Origin: Oscillospiraceae bacterium
GTDB taxonomy: Bacteria > Bacillota_A > Clostridia > Oscillospirales > Ruminococcaceae
Assembly (NCBI GenBank): GCA_017440445.1
Contig: JAFSHE010000268.1
Location: 1-7,227, forward strand
Length of the DNA stretch: 7,227 nt
Direction: 5' to 3'
A program made the position numbers and the translations under genes. This document shows positions 1 through 6,022 of this stretch, piece after piece; position 1 is the first letter of the stretch, and every line of letters starts with the position of its first letter. The notes under the pieces were generated by a model, which saw nothing but the letters and a program-made list of their open reading frames with translations, had not been told where the DNA came from and made no database searches.

Positions 1-1
1 A

Positions 2-469
2 GCGTTGAACGATGAACGTATAATAGGTCTGGAACTGGAATGGAGCATAGATTTTACCTATTCTCCCTCTGGTACTTCTGCGTTGAGCAAGAATATAACG
101 GCTGAAGACATGGCGGTTTCAGTTAATCGTCAGAATACATTTACGGGCGATACAGAAACACTTGAATGTACAATAACGAAGAACCATTTTAGCTGTGTCG
201 GCGGCTGGCTTGAGCTGGAATACTATAATGAACCTGATGTTGGTGATTTGGGAACTGTGAACGAAGTGTATCTGATAACAGAGGAAGGAAATCAGCTACC
301 TTGTTCTTTTGTTAGTTATGGATACCACACATTATATGTAGACGGTACAGTTACTACGATCGATGTAGAGATACGTTACAGCGATGCTATCGATGGTCCT
401 ATTGCTGCGATAGATATTTCAGAGATTACCGCCATCTCCATAAACGGCGAGATATTCCCCCTCGCATAA
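2..469 (+). CDS. 3' end of a gene for a probable extracellular beta-rich domain (DUF4179/DUF5643-like tail), truncated by the window
   Basis: The frame is open from the first bases of the window and ends with TAA at 467-469. The only start-like codon near the left edge is a TTG at 5-7 with no room for a visible ribosome binding site, so I read this as the C-terminal ~155 residues of a longer protein. The piece is rich in beta-prone stretches and acidic residues, has few lysines and no membrane segment. It ends in a motif of the form D-I-S-E-I-x-x-I-S-I-N-G-x-x-F-P-L. That ending resembles the C-terminus of the extracellular domain of membrane-anchored DUF4179/DUF5643 (anti-sigma-like) proteins common in Clostridia. 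The family link is from memory of such tails and is tentative; the N-terminal part that would decide it lies outside the window. It converges on ricT and shares its terminator. Confidence 0.45.
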   Translation, partial: ALNDERIIGLELEWSIDFTYSPSGTSALSKNITAEDMAVSVNRQNTFTGDTETLECTITKNHFSCVGGWLELEYYNEPDVGDLGTVNEVYLITEEGNQLPCSFVSYGYHTLYVDGTVTTIDVEIRYSDAIDGPIAAIDISEITAISINGEIFPLA

Positions 470-476
470 TACAAAA

Positions 477-508
477 TTCCCCGCAGAAAACCTGCGGGGA
501 ACGCTTTT
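477..508. terminator. bidirectional intrinsic terminator between the 5' partial gene and ricT
   Basis: A perfect 10-bp stem (477-486 with 492-501, arms TTCCCCGCAG and CTGCGGGGAA) encloses a 5-base loop. On the plus strand it is followed, after three bases, by a short T run (505-508). On the minus strand it is followed by TTTTG. It lies 8 bases past the left gene and 9 bases past the ricT stop, so it can end both converging transcripts. Confidence 0.85.
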
Positions 509-510
509 AT

Positions 511-1605
511 TTAGTTATCTTCAAGGTTTTTAAGCGCCTTTATCTCGTCCTTGCTGATGCGCACCTGACCGTCCTTGATGAGCTTTACCTCGCTCTTGTT
601 GACGGAGAGCGGAACATCGGGCTTCTTGTCCAGCTTTATCTTCAGCATGCCTGTAAGGAGATTTACCTCCTCAACATGACCTCTGCCCTCCTCGGTATCC
701 ACGTATGCACCGACCTTAGGTGTGGTGCGCAGGAAATCGTCGTAGCAGTTCTGCTCGTACTTAAGGCAGCACATAAGTCTGCCGCAGGTTCCCGATATCT
801 TTGTGGGATTGAGGGACAGCGACTGCTCCTTTGCCATCTTGATGGAAACAGGCTGGAACTCTCCTAAGAAGCTGGAGCAGCAGAAGGGTCTGCCGCATAT
901 TCCGAGACCGCCGAGCATTTTCGCCTCGTCACGGACGCCTATCTGGCGCAGCTCTATCCTTGTGCGATAGATAGCAGCGAGATCCTTTACAAGCTCACGG
1001 AAATCCACTCTGCCATCGGATGTGAAGTAGAACAGTATCTTGCTGCCGTCAAAGGTGCAGTCGATATCTATGGGCTTCATATCAAGCTTGTGGAACTGTA
1101 TCTTCTCCGCAAAGGTCTGCATTATCTCCTGCTCCTTTTTGCGGTTTTCTACAAGCTGCTTTTCGTCTGCGGCGGTCGCCTTGCGGATGATGCTCTTAAG
1201 CGGCGAAACTATGCTGCTTTCAGATACCATGCGGTTTGCAAGCATTACCTCTCCGCATTCGATACCACGGGCGGTCTCTACGATCGCCTTTTCTCCCGCC
1301 TTGAACTGTACGTTGTTCGGAGAGAAATAGTAGACCTTGCCCACATCCTTGAAGCGGATTCCGATTATCTCCACCTTTGCGCCGTTGTCCTCTGCGGGAG
1401 CGGCTGCGGGTGCAGCGTGAGCGGCATCATTCCTGCTGCGTGGAGAGTCGTTGTTGTGGCGGCGCTTTTCGCGGCGCTCCTGTCTTTCGGGACGGGGTGC
1501 TGCGGGCTTGTCCGCATTTGCCTGCTTTTCAGTGGGCTTTTCGGTCTTTTCTGTATTCTCGGGTTTATTCTTAGGTGCTATTTTTTCAGTGAAATAGTTA
1601 TCCAT
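511..1605 (-). CDS. ricT: PSP1-domain protein RicT (YaaT), Y-complex subunit
   Basis: RicT belongs with RicA and RicF to the Fe-S-containing Y-complex that guides RNase Y in mRNA and riboswitch maturation and, in Bacillus, affects sporulation, competence and biofilm. The 364-residue product has a Lys/Glu/Pro/Arg-rich N-terminal extension (about residues 8-60, then an Ala/Pro stretch to ~72). The PSP1 core follows from ~78, starting with the motif G-K-V-Y-Y-F. The cysteine signature is intact: G-I-C-G-R-P-F-C-C at 235-243 and G-T-C-G-R-L-M-C-C at 272-280, giving Cys237, 242, 243, 274, 279 and 280, of the kind that bind the iron-sulfur cluster. B. subtilis RicT is about 275 residues, so the excess here is mostly the disordered N-terminus. 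The start is fixed by AAAGGAG a few bases upstream of ATG at 1603-1605. It is the last gene of the operon, 23 bases after holB. The N-terminal extension is inferred to be flexible; its role is unknown. Confidence 0.93.
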   Translation of the reverse strand: MDNYFTEKIAPKNKPENTEKTEKPTEKQANADKPAAPRPERQERREKRRHNNDSPRSRNDAAHAAPAAAPAEDNGAKVEIIGIRFKDVGKVYYFSPNNVQFKAGEKAIVETARGIECGEVMLANRMVSESSIVSPLKSIIRKATAADEKQLVENRKKEQEIMQTFAEKIQFHKLDMKPIDIDCTFDGSKILFYFTSDGRVDFRELVKDLAAIYRTRIELRQIGVRDEAKMLGGLGICGRPFCCSSFLGEFQPVSIKMAKEQSLSLNPTKISGTCGRLMCCLKYEQNCYDDFLRTTPKVGAYVDTEEGRGHVEEVNLLTGMLKIKLDKKPDVPLSVNKSEVKLIKDGQVRISKDEIKALKNLEDN

Positions 1606-1628
1606 TATACTCCTTTAATGAGCCTTGC

Positions 1629-2594
1629 TCAGATGAATTTTGATGTAAGATAGGACGCTGTAAGCGAAAGATTGAGGTTTAATGCGGAGTCCTCTGCCGC
1701 TTCAAAAACTGCGTCCAGCATGGAGAGTATCTGCTCCTCGTTGTGTGATTTCGCAACAGCCTTTGCTTCTTCCCTGCCGCAGGAGGTGAGTACAGCACCG
1801 CATCGTGCGGCGAGTGCGTCACGCAGTATCTCGGTGAGATATCCCAGCATAGAGGCGAATTCCGCTCTGCCTGTCTGCTCGGAAAGGGCAGCGGCGCAGG
1901 AATATCCGTCCTTCCGTGCTATGGCTGAAGCGGCACGCTGTGCGCACTCCATAAACGGAGTATCTCCCCCGCCCGAAAGCACATCAAGACACTTTCCTAT
2001 GTTTCCCGAGAGCATCTGTGACAGCTCCTGCGATCTGTCAGCGGGATGTCCGTTGTCGATAAGGCACTGTGCGCATTCCTCAGGAGAAGCGGTCGGCACC
2101 TCAAACTCCGTTACACGTGAGCGGATAGTTTCAAGCACCGTATCGGTATTCTCGCAGGTGAATATAAATCGCAGGAATGGCGCAGGCTCCTCTATCAGCT
2201 TAAGGAGCGTATTCTGTATTATCGCAGACATGTCGTCGCAGTCCTCGAAGATGTATATCTTCACATCTCCATCGTTGGGCTTTATAACAACGCTTTCCAT
2301 TACCCTGCGCATGGAAACAAGTCCGTTTTTGCCGTCCTCGCTGAGGTTATATTTCCCGCCGCACTCACGTTTGACGAATATGATATCGGGATGTGCGTCG
2401 GAGTCTATCTTTCCGCATACTGCGCAGCTGTCGCAAGGTGGAGCGCCGCACATAAACAGCTTTGCGATATAGTTTGCCATGGTGCGCTTTCCCGCACCAC
2501 GCTCTCCATATAGCAGTATTGCATGGGGGAGTCTGTGCTGCTGCGCTATGCTGTCAAGCTGCCCTTTAAGGGTGGTCTTTCCGTAAAGGCGCAT
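1629..2594 (-). CDS. holB: DNA polymerase III clamp loader, delta prime subunit
   Basis: Delta prime is the stator of the clamp loader that places the beta sliding clamp on primed DNA. The 321-residue product has the expected AAA+ layout. There is a Walker-A-like loop G-E-R-G-A-G-K-R-T at 30-38. A zinc module has cysteines 49, 54, 57 and 60. A Walker-B-like strand I-Y-I-F-E-D lies at 113-118, and the very conserved N-T-L-L-K-L-I-E-E-P lies at 128-137. The usual sensor/arginine-finger motif S-R-C reads I-R-S-R-V (157-161), so the arginine is kept but the cysteine is replaced. The C-terminal ~150 residues are helical and poorly conserved, as usual. Length is normal. The ATG at 2592-2594 shares its A with the TAA stop of darA, and a GAGAAGG ribosome binding site sits inside the end of darA, pointing to translational coupling. 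holB between a YaaQ-type protein and RicT is the classic Firmicute arrangement, but the yaaR gene found between them in Bacillus is absent. Confidence 0.93.
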   Translation of the reverse strand: MRLYGKTTLKGQLDSIAQQHRLPHAILLYGERGAGKRTMANYIAKLFMCGAPPCDSCAVCGKIDSDAHPDIIFVKRECGGKYNLSEDGKNGLVSMRRVMESVVIKPNDGDVKIYIFEDCDDMSAIIQNTLLKLIEEPAPFLRFIFTCENTDTVLETIRSRVTEFEVPTASPEECAQCLIDNGHPADRSQELSQMLSGNIGKCLDVLSGGGDTPFMECAQRAASAIARKDGYSCAAALSEQTGRAEFASMLGYLTEILRDALAARCGAVLTSCGREEAKAVAKSHNEEQILSMLDAVFEAAEDSALNLNLSLTASYLTSKFI

Positions 2595-2917
2595 TATACC
2601 TTCTCAAATCTTTCTATGTTAGTAACGAATATGGTGGCGCCGCCTACCGATACCTCCACAGGGAAGCTTGCGTAGCTTGTCGTGCCGAAGTTAGCGGAGT
2701 TAGGCACAAACTGCTTGCGGCGGTGGCTGTGTTTCTTTATTCTTTCAATGACCTCTTCCACCTTGTCGTCCTCGGCGCATATCATGAATGTGGTGTTTCC
2801 TGCCATGAGAAATCCGCCTGTGGATGCGAGCTTTGTGGCCTGAAAGCCGTGTCTTGTCAGCGACGCTGAAACGGAGTGGCTGTCATCGTTGTTTACAATA
2901 GCGTAGATAAGCTTCAT
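2594..2917 (-). CDS. darA: cyclic-di-AMP receptor DarA (PstA/YaaQ, DUF970)
   Basis: DarA is a small PII-like trimeric cytosolic protein that binds cyclic-di-AMP; its downstream target is not settled. The 107-residue product is close to the usual ~109. It carries both family signatures: T-G-G-F-L-x-x-G-N-T-T-F-M at 33-45 and F-P-V-E-V-S-V-G-G-A-T-I-F-V at 85-98, with the typical N-terminus M-K-L-I-Y-A-I-V. An in-frame ATG lies 63 bases further upstream, but the start at 2915-2917 is preferred. It has GGGAGGGA at good spacing, it begins exactly where the family begins, and the extra residues would be unrelated to it. First gene of a three-gene operon with holB and ricT, led by its own promoter and a leader of about 75 bases. 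Confidence 0.95.
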   Translation of the reverse strand: MKLIYAIVNNDDSHSVSASLTRHGFQATKLASTGGFLMAGNTTFMICAEDDKVEEVIERIKKHSHRRKQFVPNSANFGTTSYASFPVEVSVGGATIFVTNIERFEKV

Positions 2918-2997
2918 AGTATTGTCCCTCCCGAAATTCTGAGAATGGGTATTTGAAATGTCAATGGGCGCAGATATCATTCTGAGCCTACATAATT

Positions 2998-3026
2998 ATT
3001 ATACTTCATTTTCAGCAAAAATGCAA
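2998..3026 (-). promoter_or_regulatory. sigma-A-type promoter of the darA-holB-ricT operon
   Basis: Read on the minus strand, -35 TTGCAT (3026-3021), a spacer of exactly 17 bases, and -10 TATAAT (3003-2998). The expected start is near 2991, about 75 bases before the darA ATG. Five of six -35 bases and all -10 bases match consensus. Confidence 0.8.
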
Positions 3027-3080
3027 CACCTTTATATAATATGATAGTTGGACTTTCTGAGAGGCATCCGCAGAAGAAAA

Positions 3081-3116
3081 ATGTAATGAATTTACATCGC
3101 TTTGTGTGATAATCAC
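3081..3116. promoter_or_regulatory. two small inverted repeats upstream of the DUF1508 promoter, possible operator
   Basis: ATGTAA (3081-3086) and TTACAT (3092-3097) form a 6-base inverted repeat with a 5-base gap. GTGATAATCAC (3106-3116) is an 11-base palindrome ending 9 bases before the -35 of the DUF1508 gene. The block lies between two divergent promoters, where a regulator could act on either. I do not recognise the sites, and short AT-rich palindromes are common by chance. Confidence 0.25.
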
Positions 3117-3125
3117 CAAAAAGGG

Positions 3126-3154
3126 TTGACAATAGTCGGAAAGATTGTTATAAT
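3126..3154 (+). promoter_or_regulatory. perfect-consensus sigma-A promoter for the DUF1508 gene
   Basis: -35 TTGACA (3126-3131), a 17-base spacer, -10 TATAAT (3149-3154): both hexamers and the spacing match consensus exactly. Transcription should start near 3161, giving a leader of about 57 bases. That leader contains a small hairpin, CGAGG (3177-3181) with CCTCG (3186-3190), closing a 4-base loop. Confidence 0.9.
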
Positions 3155-3217
3155 TATTACATAACAAGACGGCAATCGAGGGCTTCCTCGGATAATATGA
3201 AAGGATGGTACATAACC

Positions 3218-3607
3218 ATGGGCAAGTTCGTTATTACAGAGACCAAAACAGGCTACACATTCGCTCTCAAGGCAGGCAACGGCGAGAATATCGCTATCGG
3301 CGGCGAGGTCTACAAGTCCCTTGCAAGCTGCAAGAACGGCTGCAAGAGCGTTAAGACAAACGCTCCCATCGCTAACCTGGAGGATCAGACTGTTGAGGGC
3401 TACGCAACAGCTAAGAACCCTAAGTTTGAGATCTACAATGACAAGAAGGGCGAGTTCCGTTTCAGACTGAAGGCTAAGAACGGTCAGGTTATCTCCGCAA
3501 GTGAGGGCTACAAGTCCAAGAAGTCCTGCGAGAACGGTATCGCAAGCGTGCGCAAGAACGCTGCTGAGGCTGATATCACAGTAGCTGAGAAGAAGGAAAA
3601 GAAGTGA
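3218..3607 (+). CDS. tandem DUF1508 (YegP-like, UPF0339) protein
   Basis: The 129-residue product consists of two copies of the DUF1508 fold, about residues 3-55 and 69-122. Each runs K-F-x-I-x-x-x-x-x-G-x-x-x-F-x-L-K-A-x-N-G, then a Y-K-S-x-x-S-C-x-N-G motif (32-41 and 98-107) and V-K/R-x-N-A. These Lys/Gly-rich beta-beta-alpha repeats occur in YegP-type proteins; the molecular role is not established. The C-terminus is a short lysine-rich tail. No signal peptide or membrane segment is seen, so it should be cytosolic. The start at 3218-3220 is chosen over an in-frame ATG at 3197 because AAGGATGG (3201-3208) gives a 9-base spacing, the family starts M-G-K-F, and the upstream ATG has no ribosome binding site. 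Lysine is almost always AAG, and GGC, ATC, TAC and AAC dominate, unlike the following gene. With the consensus promoter this suggests high expression. Single-gene transcript with its own terminator. Confidence 0.88.
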   Translation: MGKFVITETKTGYTFALKAGNGENIAIGGEVYKSLASCKNGCKSVKTNAPIANLEDQTVEGYATAKNPKFEIYNDKKGEFRFRLKAKNGQVISASEGYKSKKSCENGIASVRKNAAEADITVAEKKEKK

Positions 3608-3634
3608 TCTTTCCGTAGTATCAATGCATGATAT

Positions 3635-3666
3635 AACAGGCGGTATAATATACTGCCTGTTTTTTT
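3635..3666 (+). terminator. intrinsic terminator of the DUF1508 gene
   Basis: AACAGGCGGTAT (3635-3646) pairs with ATACTGCCTGTT (3650-3661) over 12 bp with one G-U pair and a 3-base loop, followed by an uninterrupted T run (3660-3666). It starts 27 bases after the stop codon. Confidence 0.92.
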
Positions 3667-3727
3667 GCAACCTTTTCGGGAGAAGGTGGGTTTTATATAC
3701 AAATAATTCCTGAAAGGAGCAGATATC

Positions 3728-4879
3728 ATGGTGAGGTTTTTAGCGGGATTAATGGCTGCATTGTTTGCGCTTTTAGGTGGGGGATGCAAAACAGGCAATT
3801 TAACTGCTGAAACGTCCGATGCATTTTCGTCGGACGGGATATTTTATTGCGGTAGGGATATATCATCGGGAATAGTCCGTTTTGGCAGCAACGAGGAGTA
3901 TCGTATGACCCTCGCCGAGGATAATCCGAGCAGAGTGGAGTTTCTCGGATTATTAGCTTCCTCGGAGGATTGGGCGCAGGTAAACTCAGACGCTCCCGAT
4001 GTGCGTATGGAATATGCGGTGGTGGAGGTTGGCACTGAATGTATAGCGATAGGTGGGGCGGTGCGTGAGGTGTATAGCGGCAGGACCGATGATTATGGTA
4101 TGCCGCTGGTCGATCTGGAGGTAAGAGGTTATATATCCCGCACATACAGCGGGCTGTTCGGCGAAAGCAGAACTATGTATTATGATGCGGAGTATACCGA
4201 TAAGCTGCTTCAGATCCTTGCCGAAGGCAGAGTGCATGAGCTTGCAGGAAGGACCTTTGATGCCTATGTGGAAAGGGCTGAGGCTGACAACAGGTATTGT
4301 ATTCTTTCTGAGGAATACGGCGAGATGAATATATCTGTATCTGAGCCAATGGACGCTGTCTGCGGCGATCTGCTGCGGGTAACGATAGACGCCGAACAGG
4401 AAGAAGTTGGCTGGTATGGTGCGTTGAGGGCTAAGGCAGAAAATATCACAAACGGAAACGTGGCGGCGCATCCTGCGGAAAATATCATTTCTGAGAAGTA
4501 CAGAATATATCCTGCAGATAATGTATATGATTATTGTGAGATTATCACCGACCGTGATACGCTGGAGTTTGAGATGGGAATGCATTGTGACAGCGTCCTC
4601 TCTGCGGAAAGCGTGCAGGATATACTGTCTGCATATAATGAGGACTTTTTTGCAGGGAATGTACTGACGTTGCTTCACAGTAACACGCGGTACAGTGATT
4701 CTTGGCTTTCTGTGGGTGCGGTAAGCACTCCTGCTGACGGATTTATCGTGTATATCACAGAGAATGTCACACAGGGGGCGCAGGAGCTGCCTGCGGGTCA
4801 TGTGATATTACTGGAAATTCCACGTTCACGTTGGAACGAGCACTACCCCAATGAGATACGCATATTAAAACAGAAATAA
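3728..4879 (+). CDS. probable secreted or lipid-anchored protein of unknown function
   Basis: I do not recognise this 383-residue protein as a named family. The N-terminus is a short signal-like sequence with one basic residue (Arg3), a hydrophobic stretch 4-16 and L-L-G-G-G-C ending at Cys20. Cys20 could be a lipidation site, but the lipobox is imperfect (Gly at -3, Leu at -4). The rest is acidic, hydrophilic and without membrane segments. The part ~94-240 looks beta-rich. The last ~120 residues (N-E-D-F-F-x-x-N then an L-L-E-I-P strand at 361-365) resemble the C-terminal domain layout of PrcB-like and similar extracytoplasmic proteins of Ruminococcus; this is a weak, remembered likeness. 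Start: AAAGGAG (3713-3719) lies 8 bases before the ATG. Codon use is mixed, unlike the highly biased DUF1508 gene before it. No convincing promoter is seen between the preceding terminator and this start; TTGCAA (3665-3670) and TATATA (3694-3699) are 23 bases apart, too far. A cell-surface or sensory role is only an inference. Confidence 0.8.
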   Translation: MVRFLAGLMAALFALLGGGCKTGNLTAETSDAFSSDGIFYCGRDISSGIVRFGSNEEYRMTLAEDNPSRVEFLGLLASSEDWAQVNSDAPDVRMEYAVVEVGTECIAIGGAVREVYSGRTDDYGMPLVDLEVRGYISRTYSGLFGESRTMYYDAEYTDKLLQILAEGRVHELAGRTFDAYVERAEADNRYCILSEEYGEMNISVSEPMDAVCGDLLRVTIDAEQEEVGWYGALRAKAENITNGNVAAHPAENIISEKYRIYPADNVYDYCEIITDRDTLEFEMGMHCDSVLSAESVQDILSAYNEDFFAGNVLTLLHSNTRYSDSWLSVGAVSTPADGFIVYITENVTQGAQELPAGHVILLEIPRSRWNEHYPNEIRILKQK

Positions 4880-4882
4880 CAG

Positions 4883-4907
4883 AAAAGGGCGGATATCCGC
4901 CCTTTTT
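4883..4907. terminator. bidirectional intrinsic terminator between the lipoprotein gene and the Nim-like gene
   Basis: AAAAGGGCGG (4883-4892) pairs with CCGCCCTTTT (4897-4906) around a 4-base ATAT loop, with T5 at 4903-4907 on the plus strand and a T4 tract on the minus strand. It lies directly between the stop codons of the two converging genes (4879 and 4909). Confidence 0.92.
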
Positions 4908-4908
4908 G

Positions 4909-5385
4909 TTATTCAGGTCTGTGAGCCTTGCAGCAGAATTCCTCTGCGGTAAGCTTAAGTATTGCGACGCTGTTAAGCATCTGTTCGCTGTATTTATGCT
5001 CTCTGCCGCTTTTGTCGTATTTCGACATTATGCAGTTGAGGCCTGTTATCTTCTCAATTCCGTTCAGGATATCGATGCTGCCTCTGCCTGTGATGCACTC
5101 GTAATAGGCTGAGAAATCACACGCTATCTCCCCCGGGATGATGTCGCCCATCACATCAAGCTCAAAGGCGGCGTTGTTGTCCTTTTTCAGAAGCTCCATC
5201 TTCTTGCCCTTGGCGGCGGTGTGGAAATACAGTACAAGCTCCCCGCCCTCCAGCGTATAGCCGAAGCACATGGGTATCATGTACGGATATTCACCGTCCA
5301 TAAGTGCGATGCGGCAGACCCTCGCCTCGTTCAGGATGCGCTCTATCTCGCTGATGTCCTTAACTTCCCTTTCTGATCTTCTCAT
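4909..5385 (-). CDS. pyridoxamine 5'-phosphate oxidase-like flavin-binding protein (Nim/NimA type)
   Basis: The 158-residue product fits the small split-barrel flavoproteins related to pyridoxamine-phosphate oxidase and the Nim proteins, which bind FMN as dimers; family members reduce nitroimidazoles or other unknown substrates. Visible family features are the N-terminal helix ending A-R-V-C-R-I-A-L (21-28), P-Y-M-I-P-M-C-F-G-Y (34-43), the phosphate-binding strand L-Y-F-H-T-A-A-K-G-K-K (52-62), and a C-terminal C-K-A-H-R-P. The frame continues open to 5502, but the ATG at 5383-5385 is chosen. It has AAAGGAG with an 8-base spacer, and the family starts with M-R-R-x-x-R-E-V. The upstream part is basic, low-quality sequence that overlaps the promoter. 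Single-gene unit with its own promoter and a shared 3' terminator. The substrate cannot be told from sequence; membership in Nim does not by itself mean metronidazole resistance. Confidence 0.88.
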   Translation of the reverse strand: MRRSEREVKDISEIERILNEARVCRIALMDGEYPYMIPMCFGYTLEGGELVLYFHTAAKGKKMELLKKDNNAAFELDVMGDIIPGEIACDFSAYYECITGRGSIDILNGIEKITGLNCIMSKYDKSGREHKYSEQMLNSVAILKLTAEEFCCKAHRPE

Positions 5386-5452
5386 GATATTTTCTCCTTT
5401 CGTGCGCCGCTTCTGTTTGTGTATGCGGCAAAAATTTGTTCTGCACATCCGC

Positions 5453-5481
5453 ATTGTATGCTCTCTTTTATAGTATGTGAG
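5453..5481 (-). promoter_or_regulatory. probable sigma-A promoter of the Nim-like gene
   Basis: On the minus strand: -35 CTCACA (5481-5476, four of six consensus bases), 17-base spacer, -10 TACAAT (5458-5453, five of six). The predicted start near 5446 gives a leader of about 60 bases. It sits just past the rpsT terminator, which suits an independent unit. Confidence 0.55.
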
Positions 5482-5494
5482 CCTTTTGCGGTAT

Positions 5495-5530
5495 AAAAAC
5501 AAGCACCCGCCTGCGTTATGCGAGCGGGTG
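5495..5530 (-). terminator. intrinsic terminator of rpsT
   Basis: On the minus strand CACCCGC (5530-5524) pairs with GCGGGTG (5510-5504) across a 13-base loop, followed by CTTG and a T5 run (5499-5495). It begins 17 bases after the rpsT stop codon. Confidence 0.85.
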
Positions 5531-5547
5531 AAAATCCTTAACGGAAA

Positions 5548-5793
5548 TTATGCACTTGCGTTAGCCTTCTTAGCGAGCTGGCTCTTGAGGCGGGCAGCCT
5601 TGTTCTTGTGGATGAGGCCCTTGCCTGCAGCCTTGTCTACGCTTACAACAGCAGCCTTAACAGCATCAGCGTCAGCACCCTCAGCACGAGCCTTCTTCAG
5701 AACAGTTCTGAGTCTTGTCTTTGCAGCCTTGTTAGCGTCTGTTCTCAGCTTAGCAACGAGAACTCTCTTCTTAGCGGACTTGATATTCGGCAT
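5548..5793 (-). CDS. rpsT: 30S ribosomal protein bS20
   Basis: The 81-residue, strongly basic, alpha-helical product is a clear bS20. It starts M-P-N-I-K-S-A-K-K-R and ends with the typical helix G-x-I-H-K-N-K-A-A-R-L-K-S-Q-L at 59-73, followed by an Ala/Lys tail. bS20 binds 16S rRNA early in assembly of the small subunit. Length is normal for Firmicutes (80-90). GGAGGTG lies 8 bases before the ATG at 5791-5793, a near-ideal ribosome binding site. Single-gene transcript with a strong promoter, a leader of about 140 bases and a terminator. It is divergent from gpr, an arrangement known from Bacillus (rpsT, then gpr and spoIIP). Confidence 0.97.
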   Translation of the reverse strand: MPNIKSAKKRVLVAKLRTDANKAAKTRLRTVLKKARAEGADADAVKAAVVSVDKAAGKGLIHKNKAARLKSQLAKKANASA

Positions 5794-5936
5794 TGTATTT
5801 TCACCTCCGTATTTTAATTACGAGCAAAAGCTTCTTTGTATTTTTACGATATTTCAGGGAATTCTATCTATATTCACCAAAAAAATCGCCGTAAACATTG
5901 AAATTTTATAAGCTCGGTTTATTTTTTCTCATAATA
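5794..5936 (-). promoter_or_regulatory. long rpsT leader, possible bS20 autoregulatory RNA
   Basis: From the predicted start (~5936) to the rpsT ATG is about 143 AU-rich bases, long for a monocistronic gene. On the minus strand an outer 5-bp pairing is possible between CGAGC (5916-5912) and GCTCG (5825-5821). Inside it ATTTCA (5904-5899) can pair with TGAAAT (5856-5851). TTTAC...GAT (5895-5885) can pair with ATCGTAAA (5850-5843) with a 3-base bulge. The two inner pairings cross, so they are either alternatives or a pseudoknot. Feedback control of S20 is known in Escherichia coli; that this leader does it is inference. AT-rich sequence gives such pairings easily. Confidence 0.35.
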
Positions 5937-5942
5937 CACTTA

Positions 5943-5971
5943 ATTATAGCACAATCTAAATAAAATTGCAA
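5943..5971 (-). promoter_or_regulatory. strong extended -10 promoter of rpsT
   Basis: On the minus strand: -35 TTGCAA (5971-5966), exactly 17 bases, then TG-C directly before -10 TATAAT (5948-5943). The full -10 match, the extended TGn element and the ideal spacing suit a ribosomal protein gene. Confidence 0.85.
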
Positions 5972-6022
5972 TAGTTTTTTGAAATTTTTTTCTTTAGCGG
6001 CGCAAGTAACGGAGGGACGAAT

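Noticed and set aside
1090..1653. Open frame of 187 codons on the plus strand, hydrophobic and cysteine-rich
   Set aside because: It is the complement of ricT, has no ribosome binding site, and its composition reflects antisense reading of a Lys/Glu-rich gene.
1672..2472. Plus-strand open frame of 266 codons opposite holB
   Set aside because: Ser-rich shadow of a firmly identified gene; no family motif and no start signals.
2918..2980. Longer N-terminus for DarA starting at 2980
   Set aside because: It would add 21 residues absent from the family and include the operon leader; GGGAGGGA points to the ATG at 2917.
3197..3217. Earlier in-frame ATG for the DUF1508 gene
   Set aside because: No ribosome binding site before it, and AAGGATGG serves the ATG at 3218.
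3986..4801. Minus-strand open frame of 271 codons opposite the lipoprotein gene
   Set aside because: No ribosome binding site or recognisable domain; the plus-strand gene has AAAGGAG, a signal-like N-terminus and a terminator.
5386..5502. Longer N-terminus for the Nim-like protein starting at 5502
   Set aside because: It would include the predicted promoter, and AAAGGAG is placed for the ATG at 5385.
5966..6022. Possible sigma-G/sigma-F promoter for gpr (GCAATA about 18 bases before TTCTTTA)
   Set aside because: The match to the known -35 and -10 patterns is poor in an AT-rich run.
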